Below, in pieces: positions 51,999-60,251 of a stretch of 64,000 nt of DNA (the first letter of the stretch is position 1; each line of letters opens with the position of its first letter). The notes under the pieces were generated by a model. The model did no database searches. It had not been told where the DNA came from and saw only the letters and a program-made list of their open reading frames with translations. Made by a program: the position numbers and the translations under genes. Source of the stretch: Oleiagrimonas sp035690885. Its GTDB lineage: Bacteria > Pseudomonadota > Gammaproteobacteria > Xanthomonadales > Rhodanobacteraceae. Where the stretch lies: contig DASSKC010000041.1 of assembly GCA_035690885.1 (NCBI GenBank), positions 4,311 through 68,310 of the forward strand, read 5' to 3'.

Positions 51999-54076
51999 GG
52001 ATTCACCCCGACCGGACTGGTCACACGCAAGGTGCGGTCATCGGGAATTTCCGCCTGCGACAGGACCGCCAGCTGCGGCAACCCGCGCCGCAGAAAACGC
52101 GCCATCAGCGGCCGCAGCGAGGGCGCCACGACCAGCACCGATGGATCCCCGGAGGCCTCCTGATGCTCCATGGCATGAGCCGCGCTTTGCATCAAGGTGT
52201 CGGCCAGCCCGGGCTCCAGGGCGCTGCCACCGTTGACGGCCTGGTCCAGCACCTGTTCCAGCCCGGCGTCCAGGCCCATGACGCGCAGTTCGTGCGCGGT
52301 GCCGAACCACTGATCGGTGATGGCCCGGCCAAGGGCAATGCGTACCGCGGCCGTCAACGCGTTCGGATCGGGCTGTTCACCGGCCTGCTCGGCCAGGGTT
52401 TCGAGGATGGTACGCAGATCGCGGATGGACACTTCCTCGGCCAACAGGTTCTGCAGCAAGCGCTGCAACACCCCCAGCGACACCGTTTTGGGCACCACGT
52501 CCTCGATCAACGCCTTGTCGTCCTTGCCCAGTTTGTCCAGCAATTGCTGGACTTCCTTGCGACCGAGCATCTCGCCGGCATGCTGGTGCAGCAGATGATT
52601 GAGATGGGTGGCCACCACGGTGCTGGCATCGACCACCGTATAGCCGAGTATCTGGGCCTCCTCGCGTTGGCCCTCGACGATCCATACCGCCGGCAGACCA
52701 AACGCCGGGTCGGTCGTTGCCGTGCCGTCCAGCTCGCCGGTCACCTGGCCCGGATCGATGGCCAGCCATTGACCGGGATACGCCTCACCCTCGCCGACAC
52801 GCGCGCCCTTCAAGGTCACCACGTAGCGATTGGCTTCCAGCTCCAGGTTGTCGCGGATGTGCACGACCGGCGGCAAGAACCCGACATCCTGCGCAAACTT
52901 GCGGCGCACACTCTTGATGCGCGCCAGCAGTTCGCCTTCCTGCCGATAGTCGACGAGGCTGATCAGGCGATGGCCCACTTCCAGCCCCAGCATGTCGACC
53001 AGCTGCACGTCCTCCCAACTGGCCTCGGTCGATTGCGGTGTCGGTTCGGCCGGTTGTTCGAGCTGCTGATCGGCCACCTGACGCTTCTCGCGACGGGTCA
53101 GCAACCAGGCACTCCCGGCCAGGCCCACGGTAAAGAACAGAAAGACCGCGTTGGGCATGCCCGGCACCAGCCCCAGCAGCCCCAGCACGCCCGCGACCAG
53201 CCACAGCACGCGCGGCTTGACCAGCAATTGGTCGACCACTTGCTGACCGACATCCTTTTTGGCGTTCACGCGCGACACCGTCACGCCGGCGGCCGTGGAG
53301 ATGATCAACGCCGGAATCTGCGCCACCAGGCCGTCGCCGATGGTCAGCAGCGTGTAGGTATGCACGGCGTGACCGAAAGACATGTCGTGTTGCAACATGC
53401 CGATCAACAGGCCGCCGATGATGTTCACGCCCATGATGACGATGCCGGCGATGGCGTCGCCGCGCACGAACTTGCTGGCACCGTCCATGGAACCGTAGAA
53501 GTCGGCCTCGGTGGCCACTTCCTCGCGCCGCTGGCGCGCTTCGCTCTCGTTGATGAGGCCGGCGTTGAGGTCGGCATCGATGGCCATCTGCTTGCCGGGC
53601 ATGGCGTCGAGCATGAAGCGCGCACCCACCTCGGCGATGCGCCCGGCGCCCTTGGTAACGACCATGAAGTTGATCACCACCAGAATCGCGAACACCACCA
53701 GGCCCACGGCAAAATTGTCGCCGACCATGAAATGGCCGAAGGCCTCGATCACCTTGCCGGCAGCGGCGGGGCCTTCGTGGCCGCGCATCAGGATCACGCG
53801 CGTGGAAGCCACGTTGAGCGACAAGCGCATCAGCGTGGTGAACAGCAATACCGATGGAAACGAGGAAAATTCCAGCGTGCTCAAGGTGAACATGCTGACC
53901 AGCAACACCATCACCGACAGGGCGATGTTGAAGGTGAACAGGAAATCCAGTGCGAACGGCGGCAATGGCAGGATCAGCATTGCCATGACCAGCATGATGA
54001 ACACCGGACCGGCCATCAGCTTCATGCGCGGACTTTTCCACCACGACCCGCCCAGGCTCATGCTCATTGCGTTCAC
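51995..54076 (-). CDS. flhA: FlhA export-gate protein
   Basis: 693 aa. Eight N-terminal membrane helices, the FHIPEP signature region (GARFMLDAMPGKQMAIDADLNAGLINESEARQRREEVATEADFYGSMDGASKFVRGDAIAG near residues 150-215) and a cytosolic docking domain with the linker to C-terminal ring. Serves as proton/protein antiporter and chaperone platform. GTG at 54076 overlaps the flhB stop; ATG three codons later is possible. Confidence 0.97.
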   Translation of the reverse strand: MNAMSMSLGGSWWKSPRMKLMAGPVFIMLVMAMLILPLPPFALDFLFTFNIALSVMVLLVSMFTLSTLEFSSFPSVLLFTTLMRLSLNVASTRVILMRGHEGPAAAGKVIEAFGHFMVGDNFAVGLVVFAILVVINFMVVTKGAGRIAEVGARFMLDAMPGKQMAIDADLNAGLINESEARQRREEVATEADFYGSMDGASKFVRGDAIAGIVIMGVNIIGGLLIGMLQHDMSFGHAVHTYTLLTIGDGLVAQIPALIISTAAGVTVSRVNAKKDVGQQVVDQLLVKPRVLWLVAGVLGLLGLVPGMPNAVFLFFTVGLAGSAWLLTRREKRQVADQQLEQPAEPTPQSTEASWEDVQLVDMLGLEVGHRLISLVDYRQEGELLARIKSVRRKFAQDVGFLPPVVHIRDNLELEANRYVVTLKGARVGEGEAYPGQWLAIDPGQVTGELDGTATTDPAFGLPAVWIVEGQREEAQILGYTVVDASTVVATHLNHLLHQHAGEMLGRKEVQQLLDKLGKDDKALIEDVVPKTVSLGVLQRLLQNLLAEEVSIRDLRTILETLAEQAGEQPDPNALTAAVRIALGRAITDQWFGTAHELRVMGLDAGLEQVLDQAVNGGSALEPGLADTLMQSAAHAMEHQEASGDPSVLVVAPSLRPLMARFLRRGLPQLAVLSQAEIPDDRTLRVTSPVGVNP

Positions 54077-55269
54077 GGGGCGCCCTCCGCCGCGTTGTTG
54101 ATCACGTCCATGCCCTCGGGCACGGACAAGTCGTCAGGTCGTGGCGGTGCATCGCCGCCGTCGGTTTGCACACGCTTGAGGCGCATCGCCCACACCAGTA
54201 CCTCCGCCACCGCCGAATACAGCGCGCCGGGGATTTCATGGTCCAGATCCACATGCCGATACAGCGCGCGCGCCAGCGGCGGCGCTTCGAGCATCGGCAC
54301 CGCGTGTTCGTGGCCGATCTCGCGGATGCGCGCCGCGATGGTCGAAGCGCCCTTGGCCACCACCCGCGGCGCCGCCATCTTCGCCTCGTCGTAGCGCAAG
54401 GCCACGGCGTAGTGCGTGGGGTTGGTGACGATGACATCGGCGTCCGGCACCTTGCTCATCATGCGGCCCCGCGCCATCGCCTGCTGCTGCGCGCGGATGT
54501 GGCCCTTCACATGCGGGTCGCCCTCGGTTTCCTTGTGCTCGCGCTTGATCTCGTCCTTGGACATGCGCAGTTGCTTGGCGTGACTCCACAACTGATACGG
54601 CACATCAATCAGCACCACCACGATCAGGGCCAAGATCATCAGGCCGCAAGCGACCACGACCTGATGCATCGACCGCCCCATGGCGGCGTCGACGGGCAGT
54701 CCCATCAACGCGACCAGGTCGCCGCGATGGTCATACAGATAGACCATGCCCACGCCGCCGACCAGCAGCGACTTGGCCGTCGCCTTGAGGATCTCGATCG
54801 GAAGCTGGCTGGAGACCATCTTCTTGAGGCCCTTGGCCGGGTTCAGCTTTGAAAGCTTGGGCGCCATCGACTTGGCCGAGATCATCCAGCCACCCAGCAG
54901 CATCGGCGACACCAGCGCCACCACCATCAGCAGCAGGAACAATGGAACGGCGGCAAACAGGCTGTGCCCACCCATCGCGTAGACGTGCGCCAGCATCACG
55001 CGGGTGTCGAATGCCTGCCCGCGGTCAAACACGAACGCGTGCTCCATCACCGACCCCAGACCCCGGGACAGGATCGAACCCATCGACCACAGACCCAGCA
55101 GACCGGCGCCCAGCAACAGAAACGTCGTCAGCTCGCGCGAGCGCGCGATCTGGCCTTCCTCACGCGCCTTCTCCAGCCGCTGAGGTGTCGCCTGCTCGGT
55201 CTTTTCCTGGTCGTCGTTGCTGTCTGCCATGCCGGACACGGGTCGGAAAGGGGAATTCCCAACCGTCAT
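54073..55269 (-). CDS. flhB: FlhB export specificity switch
   Basis: 398 aa. Hydrophilic N-terminus (EKTEQATPQRLEKAREEGQIARSRELTTF), four membrane helices and the cytoplasmic autocleavage domain with NPTH (VIVTNPTHYAVALRYDEAKMAAPRVVAKG near residue 280). Cleavage between Asn and Pro permits the hook-to-filament switch triggered by FliK. The ATG at 55269 has a GAGGAG site eight nt upstream, which favours it over an internal ATG at 55230. First of flhBAFE. Confidence 0.97.
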   Translation of the reverse strand: MTVGNSPFRPVSGMADSNDDQEKTEQATPQRLEKAREEGQIARSRELTTFLLLGAGLLGLWSMGSILSRGLGSVMEHAFVFDRGQAFDTRVMLAHVYAMGGHSLFAAVPLFLLLMVVALVSPMLLGGWMISAKSMAPKLSKLNPAKGLKKMVSSQLPIEILKATAKSLLVGGVGMVYLYDHRGDLVALMGLPVDAAMGRSMHQVVVACGLMILALIVVVLIDVPYQLWSHAKQLRMSKDEIKREHKETEGDPHVKGHIRAQQQAMARGRMMSKVPDADVIVTNPTHYAVALRYDEAKMAAPRVVAKGASTIAARIREIGHEHAVPMLEAPPLARALYRHVDLDHEIPGALYSAVAEVLVWAMRLKRVQTDGGDAPPRPDDLSVPEGMDVINNAAEGAP

Positions 55270-55380
55270 TGTCGGCGCTCCTCGGCGCCGGCAAACCGGC
55301 GATTAACCGCAAACCGGGCCGGTTATTCGCGCAAATGCACGCCCATGCCCACCGCGTCCGACGAAGGCGCAGTCGGCATC

Positions 55381-55410
55381 AGGGACTCTCTGATCAACTC
55401 CGCGCAGACG
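55381..55410. repeat. Solo copy of the MITE terminal repeat
   Basis: Matches the 30-bp end at 13991-14020 with about four differences (AGGGACTCTCTGATCAACTC...). It lies 5 nt past the cheZ stop, in the 146-nt cheZ-flhB gap. No second end is visible, so it is a remnant or single end. Confidence 0.7.
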
Positions 55411-55415
55411 GAAAA

Positions 55416-56108
55416 TCAGAAGCCCAGCTCGTCGAGCAGGTCGTCGACCTGATCCTGGCTGTTGACCACGCCCTCGGCGTCGTCGCGCACCTGGGGACCA
55501 TTGGTCAGCCCGATTTCCTCGGTGACCGCGGCGGTATGCCAATGTCCCTCCATGCGTTTGCGCATGGCATCGCGGTCTTCGCCTTCGGGAACGCTGTCCA
55601 GAAGCACCTGCAGGAGCTGCTTCTCCACTTCCTGGATGACGTCCATCATCTTCTTGATGACCTGGCCGGTCAAATCCTGGAAATCCTGGGCCATGGTGAT
55701 TTCCAGCAGCTCCTTGTTGACCTGCCGGGTCACCGCCGGCACGCTGGCCAGATAGCCACGCGTCGCCTTGACCAGATCGCGGGCTTCGTCGAGTTCCCGC
55801 GGATGCTCGAACCACTGATCCCATTCCTTGCCCAGCGCCTCGGCATCATCGCCAAGCGTGTCCGACAATGGTTGCGCGCGGTCGATGGCATTCAGGGAGC
55901 GCTCTGCCGCCTGCTCGGTCATCTGCGCGACGTAGCTGAGCCGGTCGCGCGCGTCCGGAATGGCTTGCGCCGCTTTCTCCACTTCCTTGTTGAGGCCCAG
56001 CTCGCGCATGCTCTGACGCAGCATCCGCGTCAGCTTGCCGATGCGTTGTACCAGCTCGTCGCTGTCGGCCGCGTCACCCATTGCCAGTTGTGCTACATCG
56101 ATATTCAT
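55416..56108 (-). CDS. cheZ: CheZ CheY-P phosphatase
   Basis: 230 aa. Long helical hairpin with the active motif QDFQDLTGQVIKKMMDVIQEVE (Asp and Gln as in E. coli D143/Q147) and the C-terminal CheY-binding peptide QDQVDDLLDELGF. Accelerates loss of the CheY-P signal. ATG at 56108 preceded by AAGGA; 33 nt after cheY. Confidence 0.95.
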   Translation of the reverse strand: MNIDVAQLAMGDAADSDELVQRIGKLTRMLRQSMRELGLNKEVEKAAQAIPDARDRLSYVAQMTEQAAERSLNAIDRAQPLSDTLGDDAEALGKEWDQWFEHPRELDEARDLVKATRGYLASVPAVTRQVNKELLEITMAQDFQDLTGQVIKKMMDVIQEVEKQLLQVLLDSVPEGEDRDAMRKRMEGHWHTAAVTEEIGLTNGPQVRDDAEGVVNSQDQVDDLLDELGF

Positions 56109-56141
56109 AACCCGTCCTTCATTGGAGCGCAAAGCGCACGG

Positions 56142-56531
56142 TCACTTGCCCAGCTTGTCGAGGATCTTGTTGAGCTTTTCCTCGAGCGTGGCGGCGGTAA
56201 AGGGCTTGACGATGTAGCCGTTGGCGCCGGCCTTGGCCGCGGCGATGATGTTTTCCTTTTTCGCCTCGGCGGTGATCATCAGTACGGGCGTGTCCTTGAG
56301 GGCGTCGTCGGCGCGGACCTGCTTGAGCATTTCCAGACCATCGAGGTTGGGCATGTTCCAGTCGGAGATCACGAACTGGATGGCGTTGCCGCGCAATTTT
56401 TCCAGCGCATCCTTGCCATCCTCGGCCTCTTCCACGTTGGTGAACCCCAGCTCCTTGAGCAGGCTGCGAACAATGCGTCGCATGGTGGGAAAGTCATCCA
56501 CTATCAGGATGCTCATGTTTTTGTCGGTCAT
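56142..56531 (-). CDS. cheY: CheY chemotaxis response regulator
   Basis: 129 aa, highly similar to E. coli CheY: acid pocket D12/D13, phospho-acceptor D57 in VISDWNMPNLDGLEML, TAEAKKENIIAAAKAGANGYIVKPF with Thr and Lys switch residues. Binds FliM to change rotation. The start at 56531 gives MTDKNMSILIVDD; the long reading beyond it lies within the chemoreceptor gene and is rejected. Confidence 0.97.
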   Translation of the reverse strand: MTDKNMSILIVDDFPTMRRIVRSLLKELGFTNVEEAEDGKDALEKLRGNAIQFVISDWNMPNLDGLEMLKQVRADDALKDTPVLMITAEAKKENIIAAAKAGANGYIVKPFTAATLEEKLNKILDKLGK

Positions 56532-56571
56532 CGGTTTGTTCCGTTGCGGTGATCGCCCCGTGGGGCGTGGT

Positions 56572-58368
56572 TCAGAAGGCTTCCCAATCCTCGGTCGCGG
56601 TGGCCAGCGCAGGCTGCGCCGCATCCGCTCCCGCGGCGTCGGTTTCACTACGTCGTGGCGCGTGTGCCGGCGGTGCCGGCGAGGCCTGGGGGCGTGCGGA
56701 TGCCTCGTTGCGTGTGCTGTCGACAACGCCGGCGTCGCCTGCTTTCTTGCCGACCGATTCACGCATGCGGAATACGGCCATGGCCGAATCGAGCCTGGCG
56801 GCCTGCGCCTCCAGCGAGACCGCTGCCGCGGACGTCTGCTCGACCAGCGCGGCATTTTGCTGGGTCACCTCGTCCATCTGACTGACGGCCCGACTGACCT
56901 GCTCGATGCCGGTACTTTGCTCCTGCGAGGCGGCAGAGATTTCATCCATGATGTCGGTCACGCGCTGCACCGAAGAAACCACCTCGCGCATGGTTTCGCT
57001 GGCTTGCTCGACCTGAGACGAGCCGTCACTGACCTGCTCGCCCGAGCTGTCGATCAGCTGCTTGATCTCGCGCGCGGCATCGGCGCTGCGGCCGGCCAGG
57101 TTGCGCACCTCTCCGGCGACCACGGCAAAGCCGCGACCCTGCTCGCCGGCACGCGCGGCCTCGACCGAGGCGTTGAGTGCCAGGATGTTGGTCTGGAAGG
57201 CGATCGAATCGATCATGCCAATGATTTCGGCCACCTTGCTGGAACTGTCGCTGATGCCGCGCATGGTCACCGTCACCCGCTCCATGACCTGGCCGCCGCG
57301 GCTGGCCGTGGTCGAGGCGTCTTTGGCCAGGCGACTGGCCTGACGCGCGTTGTCGGCGTTTTGCCTCACCGTGGCGGTGATCTCCTCCATGCTGGTGGCG
57401 GTTTCTTCCAGCGACGCGGCCTGCTCCTCGGTACGCGAAGACAAGTCGGCATTGCCGCGCGCAATCTCGCGCGAGCCGACATGGATGGAGTTGCTGCTTT
57501 TGCGTGCCTGACCGACGATTCGGCCGAGGCTCGCCTGCATGTGACGCATCGAGTCGAACAGCTTGCCGATCTCGTTGCGCCCGCGTATGTGCAAGGTATG
57601 CGACAAGTCGGCCCCGGCAATGCGCTCGAGTTCCTTGCCGGCGACAACCAGCGGCGCCACGACCAGACGGCGCAGAGCGACGAAGACGGCCGCCAGCAAC
57701 AACAACGCCACCACCAACGCAGCCATCACGGCGTAGAACGCCACGCCGGTTTGATGTTCATGCTTTGCGACCAGTGCCTCGCCGCGAGTGCCGGCACGGG
57801 CGGCGAACGTCTTGAACGATTCGGCCATGGCCGAGCCGGTGGTGTCGGCACGATTGCGCAGCGCATTGAAAGCCTCGGTATCCCGCTGCTTCAAAGCCGC
57901 CATTTGCCGCGCCAGCAGATCCAGCTCGGCATCAAAACGGGCGGCAAGCTGTTTGACGAGTTTTTTGTCCTTGACGGTGGCGAAACCCTGGCGGAATCGC
58001 TTGACGCCGGCATGGGCCTGATCGATCAGGCCGGGCACGGTCTTGAGCGCGGCGACATCGAGCTTCTCGGGTTTGACGTCGATGTAATAGGACGCCGTAT
58101 CCATGATGAAACGCGCGCCGTTGATCCGGTTCAACGTGCGCCGTGCGGGCGCGACCTGGCTCTGTTGCAGCCGCGTGATGGATTGAAACGATTGGCCGGC
58201 CGCATTGGTGGTGCTGATGTGCAGGCCGACGATCACCAGCATCATGACGGCACACACGCCCAAGGCGCCGGCGACGATGGTGTTGATGCTCAGGTCGTGC
58301 ATGGATTTCATTTGCGATGTCTCTGGGGAGGTATTCGGTTTTTCAGGTGACGGGGCCGTGGTTTTCAT
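56572..58368 (-). CDS. Methyl-accepting chemotaxis protein, second
   Basis: 598 aa. TM1 is about residues 28-50, a four-helix-bundle periplasmic domain spans about 51-208, TM2 about 210-235, HAMP follows, and the signalling tip FQTNILALNASVEAARAGEQGRGFAVVAGEVRNLA lies near residues 393-427. It ends EDWEAF, a CheR/CheB docking-type pentapeptide. The ATG at 58368 overlaps the cheB stop as ATGA; an ATG 20 codons on is an alternative. Part of the FliA-driven cheB-mcp-cheYZ unit. Confidence 0.94.
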   Translation of the reverse strand: MKTTAPSPEKPNTSPETSQMKSMHDLSINTIVAGALGVCAVMMLVIVGLHISTTNAAGQSFQSITRLQQSQVAPARRTLNRINGARFIMDTASYYIDVKPEKLDVAALKTVPGLIDQAHAGVKRFRQGFATVKDKKLVKQLAARFDAELDLLARQMAALKQRDTEAFNALRNRADTTGSAMAESFKTFAARAGTRGEALVAKHEHQTGVAFYAVMAALVVALLLLAAVFVALRRLVVAPLVVAGKELERIAGADLSHTLHIRGRNEIGKLFDSMRHMQASLGRIVGQARKSSNSIHVGSREIARGNADLSSRTEEQAASLEETATSMEEITATVRQNADNARQASRLAKDASTTASRGGQVMERVTVTMRGISDSSSKVAEIIGMIDSIAFQTNILALNASVEAARAGEQGRGFAVVAGEVRNLAGRSADAAREIKQLIDSSGEQVSDGSSQVEQASETMREVVSSVQRVTDIMDEISAASQEQSTGIEQVSRAVSQMDEVTQQNAALVEQTSAAAVSLEAQAARLDSAMAVFRMRESVGKKAGDAGVVDSTRNEASARPQASPAPPAHAPRRSETDAAGADAAQPALATATEDWEAF

Positions 58369-59420
58369 ACGCGTTGCGCCCGTCCGGCGGCGACGGCGAG
58401 CGCCAGTATGCGTGGCGCCACGTCCTCCAATGCCAGCACTTCGCTGGCTCCCCCCCGGGAAATCGCTTCTCGCGGCATGCCGAAAACCAATGATGTTTCC
58501 TGATCCTGGGCCAGGGTGACCGCACCGGCGCGGCGCATGGCCACAAGCCCCGCGGCACCGTCCTTGCCCATGCCGGTCAAAAGCACGCCGATGGCATTGC
58601 GTCCGGCACGTGCGGCGGCCGAGTGGAACAACACGTCCACCGATGGACGGTGGCGATTGACCGGCACCCCGGTATCGAGCTCGACCACGTAATTGGCGCC
58701 GCTGCGCACCAGCTTGAGGTGACTGTCACCCGGTGCGATGTACACGTGCCCCGGCAGCACGCGTTCGCGATGCTCGGCCTCCTTCACGCTGACCCGGCAC
58801 AAACGGTTCAGGCGCTCGGAGAACGAACGGGTGAACCCGGCGGGCATGTGCTGGGCAACCAGCATCGCCGGACTGTTGGCCGGCAAGACCTCGAGTACTT
58901 GGCGTATGGCCTCCGGCCCGCCCGTGGACGCGCCGAGGATGACCAGCTTTTCGCTGGATATCATCGGCGCGCTCAGCGGTGTCGAATGCTTGCGTTCCTC
59001 GCGTCGGCGCGGACGCGAACGGGCTGCGGCACGAATCTTCGTGGCAATGAGATCGCCGTAGTCCAGCATCCCTTCGCGTATGCCGATGTCCGGTTTGGCG
59101 ACAAAATCCACCGCGCCCAGCTCCAGTGCCTTGAGCGTCACCTCGGAGCCGCGCCGGGTCAATGACGAAATCATCAACACCGGCATCGGGCGCAGTCGCA
59201 TCAGACGTTCCAGGAAGTCGAGCCCGTCCATGCGTGGCATCTCGACGTCCAGGGTCAGCACATCCGGATCATGCTTCTTGATCAGGTCGCGCGCCACCAG
59301 TGGGTCCGGTGCCACGGCCACCACCTCCATGTCGTCGTGTTCGTTGATGATCCGGGTCATCAAGTCCCGAATCAACGCGGAGTCGTCGACGCACAGCACT
59401 TTGATTGTTTTTGTAGTCAA
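58365..59420 (-). CDS. cheB: CheB receptor methylesterase/deamidase
   Basis: 351 aa. N-terminal receiver with phospho-acceptor Asp in DPDVLTLDVEMPRMDGLDFLE; C-terminal methylesterase with catalytic Ser (ILGASTGGPEAI), His (AQHMPAGFT) and Asp (GVLLTGMGKDGAAGL). Reverses CheR methylation. First gene of the cheB-mcp-cheY-cheZ unit. cheD is not seen in the window, as in enterics. Confidence 0.97.
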   Translation of the reverse strand: MTTKTIKVLCVDDSALIRDLMTRIINEHDDMEVVAVAPDPLVARDLIKKHDPDVLTLDVEMPRMDGLDFLERLMRLRPMPVLMISSLTRRGSEVTLKALELGAVDFVAKPDIGIREGMLDYGDLIATKIRAAARSRPRRREERKHSTPLSAPMISSEKLVILGASTGGPEAIRQVLEVLPANSPAMLVAQHMPAGFTRSFSERLNRLCRVSVKEAEHRERVLPGHVYIAPGDSHLKLVRSGANYVVELDTGVPVNRHRPSVDVLFHSAAARAGRNAIGVLLTGMGKDGAAGLVAMRRAGAVTLAQDQETSLVFGMPREAISRGGASEVLALEDVAPRILALAVAAGRAQRV

Positions 59421-59471
59421 GGTCGGTCCACGGCGTGTCGGGCTGTCGAGTCATGCAAGTCCCGGCCATTG

Positions 59472-59498
59472 ATATCGGCGATGCGAGGGGATTCTTTA
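59472..59498 (-). promoter_or_regulatory. FliA (sigma-28) promoter of the cheB operon
   Basis: Minus strand TAAAGAAT - 11 nt - GCCGATAT; canonical spacing, one mismatch in the -10. Predicted start about 45 nt before the cheB ATG at 59420. Confidence 0.85.
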
Positions 59499-59579
59499 GG
59501 GACTGTGCGACTACGGCCTGCCGTGTAACCCGGCGTCATAAGCCCGCGCAAGCGGTGGTACAAGAAAACCGTCGCGCAA

Positions 59580-59975
59580 TCAGCGATAGGTCCGCGTTAC
59601 CACCCACGCGGCATGCTCGCCCGAGGCGTGCATCCACTGCGCGTAGTAGCCAAGCAGCGACGAGCTGGTGGCGTTCGCTTGACGAATCGTGAGGTGATAA
59701 TGCGCCAAGGGGACCTTGCGGCCAGCGCTTTGGCGATAGCAGGTCAGTTGTCGTGAGCGGAGCTGCGCCGTGGCGGTGTCGCGTGTCAGCGCCAGCCGCT
59801 CCCCCGAAGCCGTACACGTCGGGTTGACCACCGCGCCGGTGAAAGTGATGACTCCGCCGGTTGCCGGATCGGCACAGGCCATGCCTGCCAGCACACCCAC
59901 CATGGCGAGCATCACGGCAATTGCCGCGACCACCACGGCTTTTCGCATCCGGGGCGCAGCAACTGTGTCAATCAT
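59580..59975 (-). CDS. Type 1 fimbrial subunit-like secreted protein of the FliA regulon
   Basis: 131 aa. Signal peptide of about 35 residues (MRKAVVVAAIAVMLAMVGVLAGMACA), then GGVITFTGAVVNPTC, the classic opening of FimA-type pilins, and a second Cys (LTCYRQ) about 35 residues on, the usual disulfide. At roughly 97 mature residues it is shorter than normal pilins (150 or more). There is no chaperone or usher gene here. GAGGG precedes the ATG at 59975. Its only promoter is an almost perfect FliA site at 60016-60042. Function unknown. Confidence 0.75.
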   Translation of the reverse strand: MIDTVAAPRMRKAVVVAAIAVMLAMVGVLAGMACADPATGGVITFTGAVVNPTCTASGERLALTRDTATAQLRSRQLTCYRQSAGRKVPLAHYHLTIRQANATSSSLLGYYAQWMHASGEHAAWVVTRTYR

Positions 59976-60015
59976 CCTGGCTTCCCTCAAGCAAAGTCGG
60001 CAACGGGTGATCTGG

Positions 60016-60042
60016 CTATCGGCGGCTCCCGAGAAAACTTTA
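60016..60042 (-). promoter_or_regulatory. Near-perfect FliA (sigma-28) promoter of the fimbrial-like gene
   Basis: Minus strand TAAAGTTT - 11 nt - GCCGATAG: perfect -35, one change in the -10, canonical spacing; about 35 nt between predicted start and ATG. Confidence 0.88.
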
Positions 60043-60251
60043 GGGACACGGCGACCGGGCTTTCGCTTTCGGGGTTCATTCACGTCTGCGCGAAACCCCG
60101 TACAGGGCCAAGCAAGCCTTTGTCCGAAAAAGGGCATAGGGTGGAAGGCGTTGCACGCATGACTCTTTCGCGTTGCGGACACCACGCCAGGCATCGGGAC
60201 GCCCGCATGCCGCGGGCGCGAGTCCGACGCTTGATCCGAAGGGCAGGACAC

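Noticed and set aside
52163..54394. 743-codon open frame on the plus strand
   Set aside because: It is the antisense shadow of flhA; His/Gln/Asp-rich composition is typical of the complement of a high-GC gene.
56198..56224. TAAAGGGC-N11-GCCGTTGG on the plus strand
   Set aside because: Antisense inside cheY, encoded by the conserved VKPFTAATLEE region; -35 and -10 both deviate and no gene follows on that strand.
56221..58350. 709-codon open frame on the plus strand
   Set aside because: Antisense shadow of the chemoreceptor and cheY genes, no domain recognisable.
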